A stretch of 64,000 nucleotides of DNA from Cordilura impudica. Taxonomy: Eukaryota > Arthropoda > Insecta > Diptera > Scathophagidae. The DNA is taken from assembly GCA_963682025.1 (NCBI GenBank), contig OY821520.1, forward strand, positions 1,355,001 to 1,419,000. The letters are read 5' to 3'. The notes beneath the pieces are model-generated. The model saw nothing but the letters and a program-made list of their open reading frames with translations. It did not search any database and had not been told where the DNA came from. Positions 1 to 11,133 of this stretch are shown here, one piece after another; positions within the stretch are counted from its first letter, which is position 1; each line of letters opens with the position of its first letter. The translations under genes were made by a program, and so were the position numbers.

Positions 1-180
1 GATGCCAAATGTTAGAAAGAAATTTCGAAAGATAGCAACTAAAGTTACAGGCCATCGAATAAAGTCGAAACGCCAAATTTGTTGGTCATAAATAAGATTG
101 TAAAACTTCAAACACCGTTTTCGCAAAACAATTGTCGAATTTCATTATTTTTATTTTTTTTTTTTTTGTTTCAAATATTA

Positions 181-293
181 AGGGCCGTATGCAAAAAAAT
201 TAAAGTGTAGTAGACTTTATCAACAAATTTTGTATGAAAAACATACAATAAAGTCTACTTGAAGTAGACTTAAATTTTTTTGCATACGGCCCT
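181..293. repeat. Small MITE with near-perfect terminal inverted repeats
   Basis: A 113-bp unit begins AGGGCCGTATGCAAAAAAAT and ends with its reverse complement. The interior (AGTAGACTTTAT / ATAAAGTCTACT) is also self-complementary, so the whole unit can fold into a hairpin. It has no coding capacity. It is a non-autonomous DNA-element remnant of unassigned superfamily. Confidence 0.75.
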
Positions 294-547
294 AATTTTT
301 TATTTCCATTTAATTTATTTGACAGAAAATTTTTGTTGGGGTCTAGCTGTTGGATATTTTTTTAATAATAGGCAAAAAAAATAAAACCATTTTTCTTCTT
401 AGTTTTTCATGACCTATTCATTATGGTTAGGGACGATTTGATAATTGAAAAAATTCTTCTAAAGTTATTCCCCCAATGTATTTACATATGAATATTACGT
501 ACATAAATCATAGGTATATAAGTATGTACATATGTATGTATGTACAT

Positions 548-3204
548 TAGGGCGGTTCATAAAATAATAAATTGGATTTTGTAATGGGCCAACCGGAATT
601 TATATTATCCACCGTGAAAAAATAACACATAATTTTTTTCAAAATTTTTAAGAAGGATTTAGGGGTCGCTACCGGATCCAAAACATTGGAATTTTTGATA
701 AAAATCGTCGCCTCTATTCCTTTTTTCATATGTATGTATAAAATATATATATAATGATATTTGTCTGTTCTTACATTTGTCTTTTAAATTAAGAAAATTA
801 TTAAAAAAAAAAAAATGCCGCAAACGCATCCCCTTCCCTATCCCCTCCCCAACCCTCCTTTAAGTTTTGTATACATGTTTTTCGGTCTCTATTTATACAA
901 TGGTACTAAAACCCCTCGAATAAAAGTTTAGAAAACCTATATTCAAAATCTTAAGTTGTATTTATTCATTACAAATATATAAGGAAAGTAAAAACAAATA
1001 TTAATTAAAAAAAGTTTTTAATTTATAAAAAAAATGCAGCCAATTTATCAATCTTATTCTGATAGACATAAAATATTCATATTTTGCCTTTAAATATTAA
1101 ACATATTAAGATATTTAAAATAATTATTTGAGCAAAGTTGATTTATTTGAGTCGGGGTTATTTTGTCTATATTCTTTCACCAATAACAATAAATACTGCT
1201 TTTGCTCTTCATTGTTGGTATGTAGTTTATTATATTCTTCCATCAGTGCCACTCTTCATTCTGCTATATCGTTAACAACTCTCATAGAACGAGCTACGCG
1301 TCTACAATTTATGTAATCCTCATCTTCTTCCCACGCTTCAACGTTTTTCGTTATCAAATTAGTTGAAATGCCGGTTTTGCTAAAAAATCTTAAAGTATTT
1401 TTGGAAACAATGTCTTCTAGTTGTTTCTTATTTATTAGACTGGCGTCTAATGTTATTCTTTTCGACGGGTTCTCAGGTCCTTCAACATCTAAAGCGTCCA
1501 CCATTTTCTTTTTTGTATCAACAGAAACTTGATCGTCAAAAAAAGCGAGTGCGACGAGCTCTTCTGATAAATACCAAAGATGACCAAGGAATTTTTTAAT
1601 GGCTACAGTTCCAATTAACGCATTTACTTCATCATAATTTTGTAGGTCCTTTAATAGCTGTAGATCATTTCTTGGGGCATAAGTCGCTGAAGGGGCTACA
1701 AACCAATACTTGACGAAAATTGTAACAACAAATATACAAACATCTCTTATTGATTCTGCTTCACTTTCATTAAGCCTGAATTCATTTCTAAATAAATAAA
1801 TCTTCAAACAATAAATGGCTTTAGCCGTCCATCTTGCTCGGTGAAGAGCTCCAGGTGCTCTGAAAGAAATTCCATTTTCGGGAACACCTCCTAGAAATAT
1901 TAGAGTTAGCGTCAATTGTTCTTTATAGTCGTCCCGAGGCTGAAACTGTTTTAACTGAATTTGAACGAAAGAAATTATCTCATCTGTAATATATGTTGTC
2001 ACTTGTTTTAAAACAAAAATATCAGAAATTCCCGATTGAAAGTTTTTCCGATTAATTTTGCTCCAGGCCAACTTAAATTTTTTTAAGATCACTGTTTCAG
2101 GCCCGGTTGAAGTACCAAGTGCCTGGCGAAACACAGATTCAAGCATTATTTCCAGACTGTGATGACGACATGCCAGCCAAAGCATATCTTTATTCATCTT
2201 TTGTTCTAATAAAAAGCATGTACCATTTCTTCTTCCAGTATTTGTTGCAGTTGTGTCATTGACATGCATTTGATTTTTTCGCTTAGGCTCCATTCTAGTA
2301 AGGTGTCAAAATCTACCGACGCAGCTGCAACACCTGTTCCAGCAGATAATTTTGGGACTGCAAGCAGCTTATCAATTCCCATTCCAGATACCAGGATTGG
2401 AAGACGTTCAACGATTTTATTTCCGCTGATATCTTCTATTATTTTTCCATCCCAGTGCATTGTGAATGGAACGTCAGGGTTAAACTTACTATTTAATGAC
2501 TCGGCCATGATTTCTCGGAAGTCAATTCGCTGTCGACGAATAGAAGAAGTGCTTATATTATAGTTTGAAGGATCGCCACCAATGTGTTTAACTGTTTCTG
2601 TCAAAACTATAGCTGCCTTTCGGTTACTTAGCTTTGCAACGTCAAGACTCAGATCAAAATTTTCATTTAAAATTCAGGTAAATTTTCATTTACAAGCAAT
2701 TTCGTGACAAGGGCTAAAAACAGCTATTAATGGTCTGGGATCTAAAATATTTACTACTTGGGGAAATTATATGGGGCTATTTCTTGCGTGATCTTGAATA
2801 AAAAGATTATTTTAACATTTATTGTATAAAAATTATATCTTTTCTTAAATTTGAATTTAAATTTACAAACGGAAGGACGGACGGACAAAAGTTTCTAAAT
2901 CGTCTCAGAAAAAGGTTCTGAAAACAAATTGTGCTCTATTTATTTAAAATGCCTTATGCAATAACGGTGTACATAATTTGTTTTGTTTTATTATTTTTAA
3001 GACACGCACACATGGAATAAATTTTAAAAACAGCAATTTATCTCAAAACCACTGAAGTTTGGGGTCCGGTAGCGACCCCTAAACATTGATGAAAAAAATT
3101 AAAAAAAATCATGTGCTATTTTTTCACTGTGCTTAATATATATTCGGGTTGGCCGACAAAAAAATCGACAAAACAAAAAAAAGTGTCATATATGAACCAG
3201 CCTA
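548..3204 (-). mobile_element. hAT-like DNA transposon with 8-bp target duplication
   Basis: The termini are inverted repeats of roughly 140 bp: TAGGGCGGTTCAT at the left and the complement of TAGGCTGGTTCAT at the right, with the inner match AGGGGTCGCTACCGG at about 659-676 and 3062-3080. The element is flanked by a direct ATGTACAT at 540-547 and 3205-3212. An 8-bp duplication with T at position 2 and A at position 7 fits the hAT preference. The single interior gene is on the minus strand and is frameshifted. The bounds are seen in the sequence; the superfamily is inferred from the duplication only. Confidence 0.8.
1256..2604 (-). pseudogene. Frameshifted transposase-like protein of the hAT-like element
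   Basis: Two overlapping reading frames (2604 to 2206, then 2293 to 1256) make one protein of about 460 residues broken by a single-base frameshift near 2245. The first part holds HWDGK and RLPILVSG. The second holds DTTATNTG, FLLEQ, LACRHH and STGP. I recognise this motif order from an uncharacterised protein family that is repeated in insect and Hydra genomes; its D/E-rich motifs suggest an RNase H-like transposase core. The position inside terminal repeats supports a transposase role. The N-terminal DNA-binding part is not evident, so the copy may also be internally deleted. It is not expected to be functional. Confidence 0.7.
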
Positions 3205-3212
3205 ATGTACAT

Positions 3213-4029
3213 GCTTTATATAATTATCTACCATAGAGTGGGGAACTCTATGTGAATTTAAAATGAAAATACAAATGTTAGTGAATTGTCTGAATGATTC
3301 AAAAACTGGTTTTTCATACTCGTTTTAAACACAATCACAAATCTGACCTAAATTTTACAATTTGTACATATAATATTTTATTCTAACGAGTGTATTTTGC
3401 AATAACGCTATTTTTGTTGTTTAGTTTAATCGGTCAATGCCATAAAATAACAAAATTAAAAGGACTTTGTATTGAACTTGTTGCAATTAAAAAAAAAAGT
3501 ATATAATATATAAATAAAAAATAAACAGCAGTTGAGAAATTGTTGTTTACATGTTCTAAACGATTTAATGAAAGATATAATGTTTTTGAATTTTGAATTT
3601 TCTTTACGTCCATGTAGATTTTGAGAGGCAGTTACAATTAAAATTATATTTTAAAATTAAACATGAAAGCGTAAGTCTATTATTCATAGAACCTTAAAAA
3701 GGTACCTCTGTTATATTGTCAAATTAACTTGACCATTATTTTACTGATCACATACCCTACACCATGGAATATAAAACAAATGACCATGTCGAAAAAAAAA
3801 AAAATTGTACGACAGAAATATTTCGAACCCATTTATGAAATATTCAAATAGAAACATCAAATAAAAAATAGAAATAGACATGGTGGAGGTTATACAATGA
3901 ATGCTATTATTTCTTTAACTTAAAATTTACAAAAGTTAACGTAAATGTACTACAGTATTGGAAAAATACTAGGGACACATTAAATTTTCGATATTTTCTT
4001 AAATTTTAATGAAACTGTACATAAATACA
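3213..4029. other. AT-rich spacer with no gene seen
   Basis: Both strands are full of stops and there are no recognisable repeat termini. It contains A/T homopolymers only. Confidence 0.5.
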
Positions 4030-5712
4030 ATTAAGTGTATAATAACTGAGTGCAACAGCCATTCTTGGAGATGGGAAATTTCAAGTCAGGGTGAAAGTAC
4101 TAGGCCAGTATAGTAAAACCTTCAAATGGTTTTATGCTTTCGTATTTCATTCTTCAGCAAAATTGTACTTAAGGCTTAAATAAATAATTATTATTAATAT
4201 ATCCATGTAAAAAATTTCATTTGGACTTATTTTATCTACTGAAATCTTCAAAAAAAAAATCATGTGAGTCCGATCACAGGGGATATGTATAAAAATCTAG
4301 TAATTATGTATCACTTATAGCAATCAACTGCAGGGGCTCTGTTAATATAAAAATATTTATTGTTATTTATTATTTCAACTGGTTAATTTTTCATTTCTCG
4401 TTCTTCATTTTTCTTTTACATTTTTTATTTTTCATTTTGTATTTTTTATTTTTAATTTTTTTTTATTTTTAATTTTGTATTTTTCATTTTTCGTTTTTAA
4501 GTTTTAATTTTTCATTTTTTATTTTTCATCGTTAATTTTTTATTTTTTATTTTTCATTTTGTATTTTTTATTTTGTATTTTTTATTTTTCATTTTTCTTT
4601 TTCCTTTTTATTTTTCGTTTTTATTTTTCAATTATATTTTTTATTTTTTCTTTTCATTGTTTATTTTTCATTTTTTATTTTTCATTTTTTATTTTTAATT
4701 TTTTATTTTTCATTTTCATTTTTCATTTTTTATTATTTATTTTCCATTTTTAATTTTTAATTTTTTTTTTTTCATTTTTCATTTTTTTCCCTTTTTTTAT
4801 TTTTTTTAATTTTTTATTTTTCATTTTAAATTTTTTATTTTTAATTTTTAATTTTTCCTTTTTTTATTTTTTTTTTAATTTTTAATTTTTAATTTTTAAT
4901 TTTTAATTTTTAATTTTTAATTTTTAATTTTTAATTTTTAATTTTTAATTTTTAATTTTTAATTTTTAATTTTTAATTTTTAATTTTTAATTTTTAATTT
5001 TTAATTTTTAATTTTTAATTTTTAATTTTTAATTTTTAATTTTTAATTTTTAATTTTTAATTTTTAATTTTTAATTTTTAATTTTTAATTTTTAATTTTT
5101 AATTTTTAATTTTTAATTTATCATTTTCAATAAATCAGCGATTTTGGAATACGTCTTACATCTTACGCTGTTTTTGTGATTGTTTTGTGAAATAGATTTT
5201 TATCCCCCTGCGCGTATAGATATTTACACATAAAAATTGTAATTTCTCCCCTTTTTTAAATCAAATTTCGCCTATAACTCCAAATGTCTGGCCATAAACG
5301 ATTGAAAAAAATAAGGCCAAAGACAATTCACAATATTTTTTGAGTACGTAGCAGTGAAATACATAATTTTTATTTAAAAAAAAATGCAAAACAATTTGTC
5401 TTTGAAAAATAATGAATTGTAACTATAAAAAACTATGTTTCTTTCGATTCTGTACTATACACGATTGGAACCGAAGATTTTTCAATGGTCTTATACAGTA
5501 AAACTGCCTCTAAACTGCTTACTTCCATTTTAGGCTTTAAATTGATTCTTTATACCTGAAAAACTAAGCAAACATCGAGATAAAGAAAAAATATAAAAAG
5601 ACCATAAACGGCAAACCCTCTGGAGGTTTTACCATACCATCCTCGTACTTTCATCCTGACTTGGAAATTCTGACCTCTCAGGCAAGATATGCAAGTTGTT
5701 GTTTTCAGAACA
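4030..5712. repeat. Dispersed repeat 'family A' with imperfect terminal inverted repeats
   Basis: The left end (about 4045-4125, containing AAGTACTAGGCCAGTATAGT and AAAACC) is matched in reverse complement by 5615-5712 (AGGTTTTACCATACCATCCT, CTTTCATCCTGACTTGGAA). Parts recur elsewhere: 4256-4335 and 5150-5215 match 56275-56610, 5545-5640 matches 60330-60420, and 4045-4120 matches 61385-61465. No coding region is visible. It is best read as a non-autonomous DNA element that later gained a long T-rich simple-sequence tract. Confidence 0.6.
4390..5119. repeat. T-rich low-complexity tract ending in (AATTTTT)n
   Basis: From about 4390 the sequence is degenerate TATTTTTCATTTTT-type repeat. From 4877 to 5114 it becomes an essentially perfect heptamer AATTTTT, about 34 copies. 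The gradient from degenerate to perfect suggests that the homogeneous part expanded recently from one edge. An apparent reading frame at 4559-4753 is only this tract translated. Confidence 0.9.
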
Positions 5713-6012
5713 AAAATATGTTTTTGTTAAATATTACCATTACCGAATCCTAATATTATTTTAATATTGGTAGAAGCTCCTTTTATTTTTACAACCTCTT
5801 GACACCGCCAGTTCATGGAACCCACAAAATTAGCACAAACGTCCGGGGAAATCGAATAACAAGCATCCTAAATTTTATTCTAAATATCAAATTTGTCCCT
5901 TAGGGGGCTTTCTGGAGGTATTCTATATGATTGCGATCGCTACTCTATCACGGGTATCTGAAACCATGATTTTACACTTCGAGCGGAGTGTTTAAGATCA
6001 TTGTCTTACATA

Positions 6013-7000
6013 CACTCCGGTTCAACTTATTTTTAAAGATATGGGACCAAATAGTTCACCGAACTTCGGAAAAGCTGATTCCAATAACATTTTGTATCTT
6101 CTACCAGTCATTTTTGTACTTTGAAATTCAAGATCGATGGTGTCATAGTACGTAATAGCACCCCACACCATAACGCCGCCCTCTCGGCTGTGATGTCGGT
6201 TCAAAAATCGCTTTTCTTTAGGCAGATCATAAAAAAAATAATTGTAGCCATCAGGCCCATCCAAATTAAACTTCTCATCCGTAAATATAACGGTTCTCCA
6301 GTCATTTACATGACCTCTTTGCTGCACATCCCATGCCATGTAGTCTCTTGCGAATTGAAGCCGCTTTTCCTTACGAGGAGCATTAAGTGGCGGCTTTATT
6401 TTGTAATTTCAGGTATTTAAGATACTCACATCTCTTAATTACTCTGCGTACTGATGAATTGCTCGCTTGAACTCCAGCTTGAGCTCTTATTTTTGACAAG
6501 GATAAGGCAGAATTAGAAGCAATTCTAATGATTTTTTCTTTCCTCATACGTAGATAAAGACAATGAAACCCTTTCTTTAAAATTTTTTTCCATACCCCTC
6601 GGGGTCCTTGATGTAATTATCGACAACTGTGGGGCTTCGTCCAATTTTTTTTTAGCTATTGCGCGGTTAGAATATCCTTCAGAACGGTAAACATCGATTT
6701 TAGTTTTTTCCGATAGATTTAAAATTTTTTGTTTAGCCATTTTGACTCGTAAAATGATCCCTACAAAAATCATCGCTTACTTTAAAAATAATAAAAAAAT
6801 AATAAAGTGCCTTTATTCAAGTGAACCAAAAAAAAGCACATTTTTGGACTTTTTTATAAATTGCTCAAAAAAAGTTCTTTAGTTCAGAAACCACTATTGG
6901 GATGAATTTTTTTATATCTCAACAATCGGTTAAAAATTGCAAAAGATACAGGCTGCTGAATATGGAATTTTTAGTACCTGTAAATAAGTGAACCGGAGTG
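6013..7000 (-). mobile_element. Short Tc1/mariner element with TA target duplication
   Basis: The ends are CACTCCGGTTCAACTTATTT at 6013 and AAATAAGTGAACCGGAGTG ending at 7000, flanked by TA (6011-6012 and 7001-7002). At 988 bp it is shorter than a normal Tc1/mariner element, so it is internally deleted. Confidence 0.75.
6022..6773 (-). pseudogene. Broken Tc3-like transposase
   Basis: The N-terminal piece (6773-6525) begins near MAKQKILNLSEKTKIDVYRS, a typical DNA-binding start. The C-terminal piece (6339-6022) has the catalytic-core signature VIFTDEKFNLDGPDGYNYFF and GGVMVWGAI. These match the first catalytic Asp region of Tc3-type transposases. The frames are discontinuous and the last catalytic acidic residue is missing, so this is inactive. 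Confidence 0.7.
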
Positions 7001-7440
7001 TATAAACTTCCACCTGAACGGCAATTCTTCCTCAGCAAATGGAAGCTTTTTATTTGGAGGATATTTTCCATTTTATCTAGATAATTACTCCAACCCCTGA
7101 CGCAGAAACACATACCCAAATCATCAACGACTCGCCACAGCGTTTAACGGTCTTTTTTTGTGTACTTTTGGATCAAACTATTGCTGAAAAATTGTGTTCT
7201 GGAGCGGTGTTTTTTTTGGACTACGACTCTGTAGTCTCTTTCTTATCATAAGACTTCTATCGGTAGCAAACGGTTTATTTTTAAGGCTATTTGATGGCTC
7301 GATAGGATGTTGCTTTTTAATGTCAATTAATAGTTGGTCAATACGTGCTGACGTTTTACGATTTCTTTCCTTAGTTTTGCTTGAGTAAATCGCTTTAAAC
7401 AATTTGTTTTCGGAACACTTCAATGTTTGGCCAATTTTTC

Positions 7441-8046
7441 TAATGGATAACCGGTCTACTTTTAATTGAAGGATATTATTTCCCTATTATATTTCAATGT
7501 AAATCTACTTTTTTTTACTTTTCTGTAAGTATGAATTAATTTAAAGCGTATAAAATAAAAAAAGTCAACCGATTATGAAATCCCGTTATAGTTGAAATGA
7601 CGCGACAGTAAGTACAACATGTTACAACATGTTATTGAGATATAAGACATCGTCCCTATTATTTCTTCCAATACTTGATTACTATTGATTCCTTTGCCTT
7701 AACGATAATTGTTAAAAATGTTGTATATATTTTGAGTCCCTACTTAAACAAACTTTTTAATTATTTATTAATTTCATTTTGGTGTATTGTTCCTCCATAT
7801 TTAAATTATTATTTCTACTTTATTAAAGTTATAAGTGTACCTAATGCGTTACTAATAACCACAACCCCCCCTACCCTAACACAAAATTGTTAAACTAATA
7901 GTTAAATAAATATATATATATGTATATTGTTTATTTTTCATTTTTAATTCGTTATGAATACTAACCTCCATTAGATTGAACTATTTACGTTTTTAAATAT
8001 CTATATATTTTGCTTTTTTCTTCTCTTTTTTCTCTCTCCAAATAGG
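7441..8046. other. AT-rich spacer or intron; no gene seen
   Basis: No supported coding segment. It ends in an excellent pyrimidine tract (about 8010-8040) leading to the AG at 8045-8046, which defines the next feature. If the MICAL-like CH exon lies upstream of the window, this stretch is intronic. Confidence 0.4.
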
Positions 8047-8302
8047 ATGATAAAAGTCTGGACATTATTGGCCAATATAAACCTGAAATATTCTGCTAAT
8101 TAAAAAAATAAAAAAAATAAATAAAACAAAAACAAAAACAAACTCATGCTAATCATGTTAAAAAGTCAACATGTATTGATTTGTATTTGTAAATGAAAAG
8201 AACAATAATAATACAAAAAGACCAAAACACAGAACAAAAATAAGAATAGAACAAATCTGATCAAATTGAATCGAATCGTAACAAATCAATATTAAATAAA
8301 GA
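8047..8302 (+). CDS. Possible alternative terminal exon with 3' UTR
   Basis: A strong acceptor (a pyrimidine run ending CCAAATAG) is followed by a short open segment. In phase 0 it reads DDKSLDIIGQYKPEIFC and then stops; phase 1 is also briefly open; phase 2 stops at once. No good donor follows. Instead there is A-rich untranslated-like sequence with AATAAA at 8295-8300. It sits about 1 kb upstream of the MICAL-like LIM exon on the same strand, so it could end a truncated MICAL-like isoform before the LIM domain. It could equally be the last exon of a different upstream gene. The peptide is too short to assign to a family. Confidence 0.35.
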
Positions 8303-9088
8303 TTTATTATCACGTCATTTACAAAAGAAACAAAAAAAATTAATTAAAAACAAAGTATCTCACACATCACTTATCATTTAAGGGGGCTACAACAGAAGCA
8401 GAACAGTTATATTAATTACATATATATATTGATTGATTTAAGGACAGTTTAATATTAGTTTAAGTTTTTTGTGTTTTGTTTACGTTAACTTTTTAAAATG
8501 AATTTGTTTTTTATGTCTTAAGAATAGTTTTTTTTTTGCGAATGTTCGTTTACATCACCATCATAATTATCGTCATTGCTTATTTATAACTCTACAATAA
8601 TTATTGGATTCTATACTTTTTAAAAACAGGTGAGTGTGAGTTCTGCTCGTAAAAGTAAAAGTAGTACTCCGTATTGATTGTGACAAACTGAACTAGACTA
8701 AACTAATCGTTTACTAACCCAAATACTTTTATAGGTATTTAAAATTTAGTTGTTGTTTCTTTGTCTTTATGTTTCACAATATACGATACATTTCGGGAAT
8801 GTGCTTTAAAAGTATGCTTTAAATTAATTAATTTTTGTAAAAATACATAAAAATAATTAACAATTTTTTTTTAAGTAATATAAGCGCAACTAACGGCCAA
8901 ATATTTTTATATAAATTTATAATAAGAAAATAAATTTAAAAGCTTTATTGTTGTTGTTCGACCAATTAGTTCAGAAACGATATGATAATTATCTAATATG
9001 ATGGAAGACATGTTGTGCTTCATTTTTTATATGTCTTATTATAATAACTTTTATAAATTGAAACTAATATCGAGAATTCCTTTTCTAG
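8303..9088 (+). other. Non-coding, intron-like segment upstream of the LIM exon
   Basis: No supported coding sequence. It ends ATTCCTTTTCTAG at 9088, a usable splice acceptor. The TAG is an in-frame stop for the following exon, so the LIM frame cannot extend upstream without splicing. Confidence 0.5.
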
Positions 9089-11133
9089 ATGGCCCATGTT
9101 GTTGGCGTACCAAAACGCGATCCTTGTCGAAAATGTCAATTACCAGTATTTTTGGCGGAACGATTGATGGTGGGCAAGAAAGTGTATCATCGCACCTGCT
9201 TGAAGTGTGCTCGCTGTGGCTTCCAATTGACACCAGGAAGTTTTTATGAAACTGAGGTGGATGATCAATACTGTTGTGAAACTTGTCCCGATGAAGAAGT
9301 TACCCCAATAGATGGTGAACTAGCGGAAGGTGTTGGAACAACTGAGACATCAAATGTTGAGATGAGAAATAATTTTGAGAGTAAATCTACTCTTTTGCCG
9401 TCTGCGACAAGATCTGTACGTAGTTCAATTAAAGAACGCTTAGCGTTCTTCGAAAAACAACGAGAAGATGACACAGATACGAAACTTTTACAAAAAAGTT
9501 TAAGTGATGAAGAAAAAACTAAAAGTTTAAATAGAATGGAAAGTAATGTTGTAAGCGGAGCAGTAGCAGCAGCAACCACATATAAAACGAATCCAGCTTT
9601 CTCTAGTTTTCTTTACGATACCGTTGATAATGCACCAGAGGACGACGACGACGAAAGTGAACCGTCTTCCTCATTACAAAACTCAAAAGTAGCTGCCTCA
9701 GAGTCTGATGACGAAGATACAAATGATTTAAACAATGTGTCATTGCCACCAGAACTACCCAAAAGTTTGCCACCTCCAGAACAATCCATAATTGATATAA
9801 AATCCGAGGAAACCGCTAAACGCTTTACAGCATCAGCCAAATTAATTTTGGATTCTGAACATCAAACTGAAACCGATGTAACAGAAACAGACAAAGTTAC
9901 AGCCGATGAACAACAAAATATTATCGCAGAATCACAGAAAACAGAATTGCAACTAAATCTCTTAACAAGCAAATCAAATGACAAAACAAACAATAATCTA
10001 AATGATGAGGAAACATCGTCTCCTCTCGAGAACAAGGATTTCGGAGAACACAAAACACAAGAAAATAATGAATTTCAACAAATAGAAGTAGAAAGTAATT
10101 TAGATTTTAGTGAAACTAATGATAATGATTGCGTTACCAAAGACAAAGCATTAGTTGAGGTTACAAAGGTGACCGAAACTGAAGCTGCACAGCAGTTAGA
10201 AAGCATTAAAACCACTGAAGAGATCACAAAGCTAGGAGAGCCGTTCAGCATAAAAGCGTCAGCGACAAATATGTGTGAACCAACAACAGAAGAAGAAGAA
10301 AACATTAAATTACGCACAAAAAGCATAGAGGAAAATGAAACTCCTTTGGATGATCAAGAAACCACTCAAACACTCAGCGTGGTACTTGCAAGACTCCAAC
10401 AATTTGAAGAAGTTACAATTGAGGAAAAAGAAAAACATATACAAACCTCTGCTCAGCCCAAAATTTCTTCTGAAGATGAAATTGTAAACAGTGTAGCTAA
10501 TGACACTCCAACAGTGATTAACAACGAGCCTGCTACTTTACAGCCATCCAGCCGCTTAGACGTAAATACGAATCCAGAAAAGCAAATTGAAATCGAAGCT
10601 GATATTCTTGAATCCAATAAATTTGAAAAGAAAGTGCCTTTAATAATGAAAACAAAAGACATAGAAATATTAGAAAATAAGTTATCCGAAGAAGAAGAAC
10701 AGCCGCAACAATCTGAACAAACAGAAGATATTACAACAACTATAGAGGAAATATGCACACCACAAACAACTTCTGCTAAAATTAACATAGAAGAATATCC
10801 AGAAAATTTGAATCCTTTCAATTCAGATCATGAAGAGGACGTAGATTATAGCAAAGAAAATGTAGAACTGAGAAACTCTACGTCATCTATTAAAACAGCC
10901 AATTTAAATCCATTTGATTCGTCAGATGATGAAGTAGAATTAGAAAAATCACAAGTTTCTAAAACATCATTAAGTTCAACACCTAAAGTACCTCCTCCAA
11001 GACCACCACCACCACGTATTTCTAAAAATCCATTCGGTAGTGACGATGACGAGGAGGAGAATTTCCCTAGGGGTTCTAGTCATACAACATCGCAAAGTAA
11101 AAGAACACCAGTTCCCACACCAAGATCAAATGT
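9089..11133 (+). CDS. Mical-like: MICAL-like LIM/NPF exon
   Basis: The LIM ligands, counted from the first codon, are C13, C16, H34, C37, C40, C43, C63 and C66, a complete two-finger set with standard spacing. The rest of this 2045-nt exon is acidic and low in hydrophobics, ending in a Pro-rich run (KVPPPRPPPPR) beside the third NPF. The donor is ATGT|GTAAGTA at 11133/11134. The ATG at 9089 is probably an internal Met, because a splice acceptor abuts it. Confidence 0.9.

Larger units (their letters stand above)
5740..7440 (-). mobile_element. Decayed Tc1-like transposon split by a second Tc1/mariner element
   Basis: On the minus strand, 7440-7003 translates in pieces to a Tc1-type N-terminal half (a helix-turn-helix-like stretch with SSKTKERNRKTSARIDQLL, 7423-7178). 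6010-5740 translates in pieces to a typical Tc1 C-terminus (PDVCANFVGSMNWRCQEVVK, then GAST). Both halves carry stops and frameshifts. The middle is replaced by the 988-bp element at 6013-7000. Confidence 0.55.

Noticed and set aside
9265..10821. Several minus-strand Ser-rich frames
   Set aside because: Complement of the Glu/Asp/Ser-rich MICAL-like exon; typical antisense artefacts.
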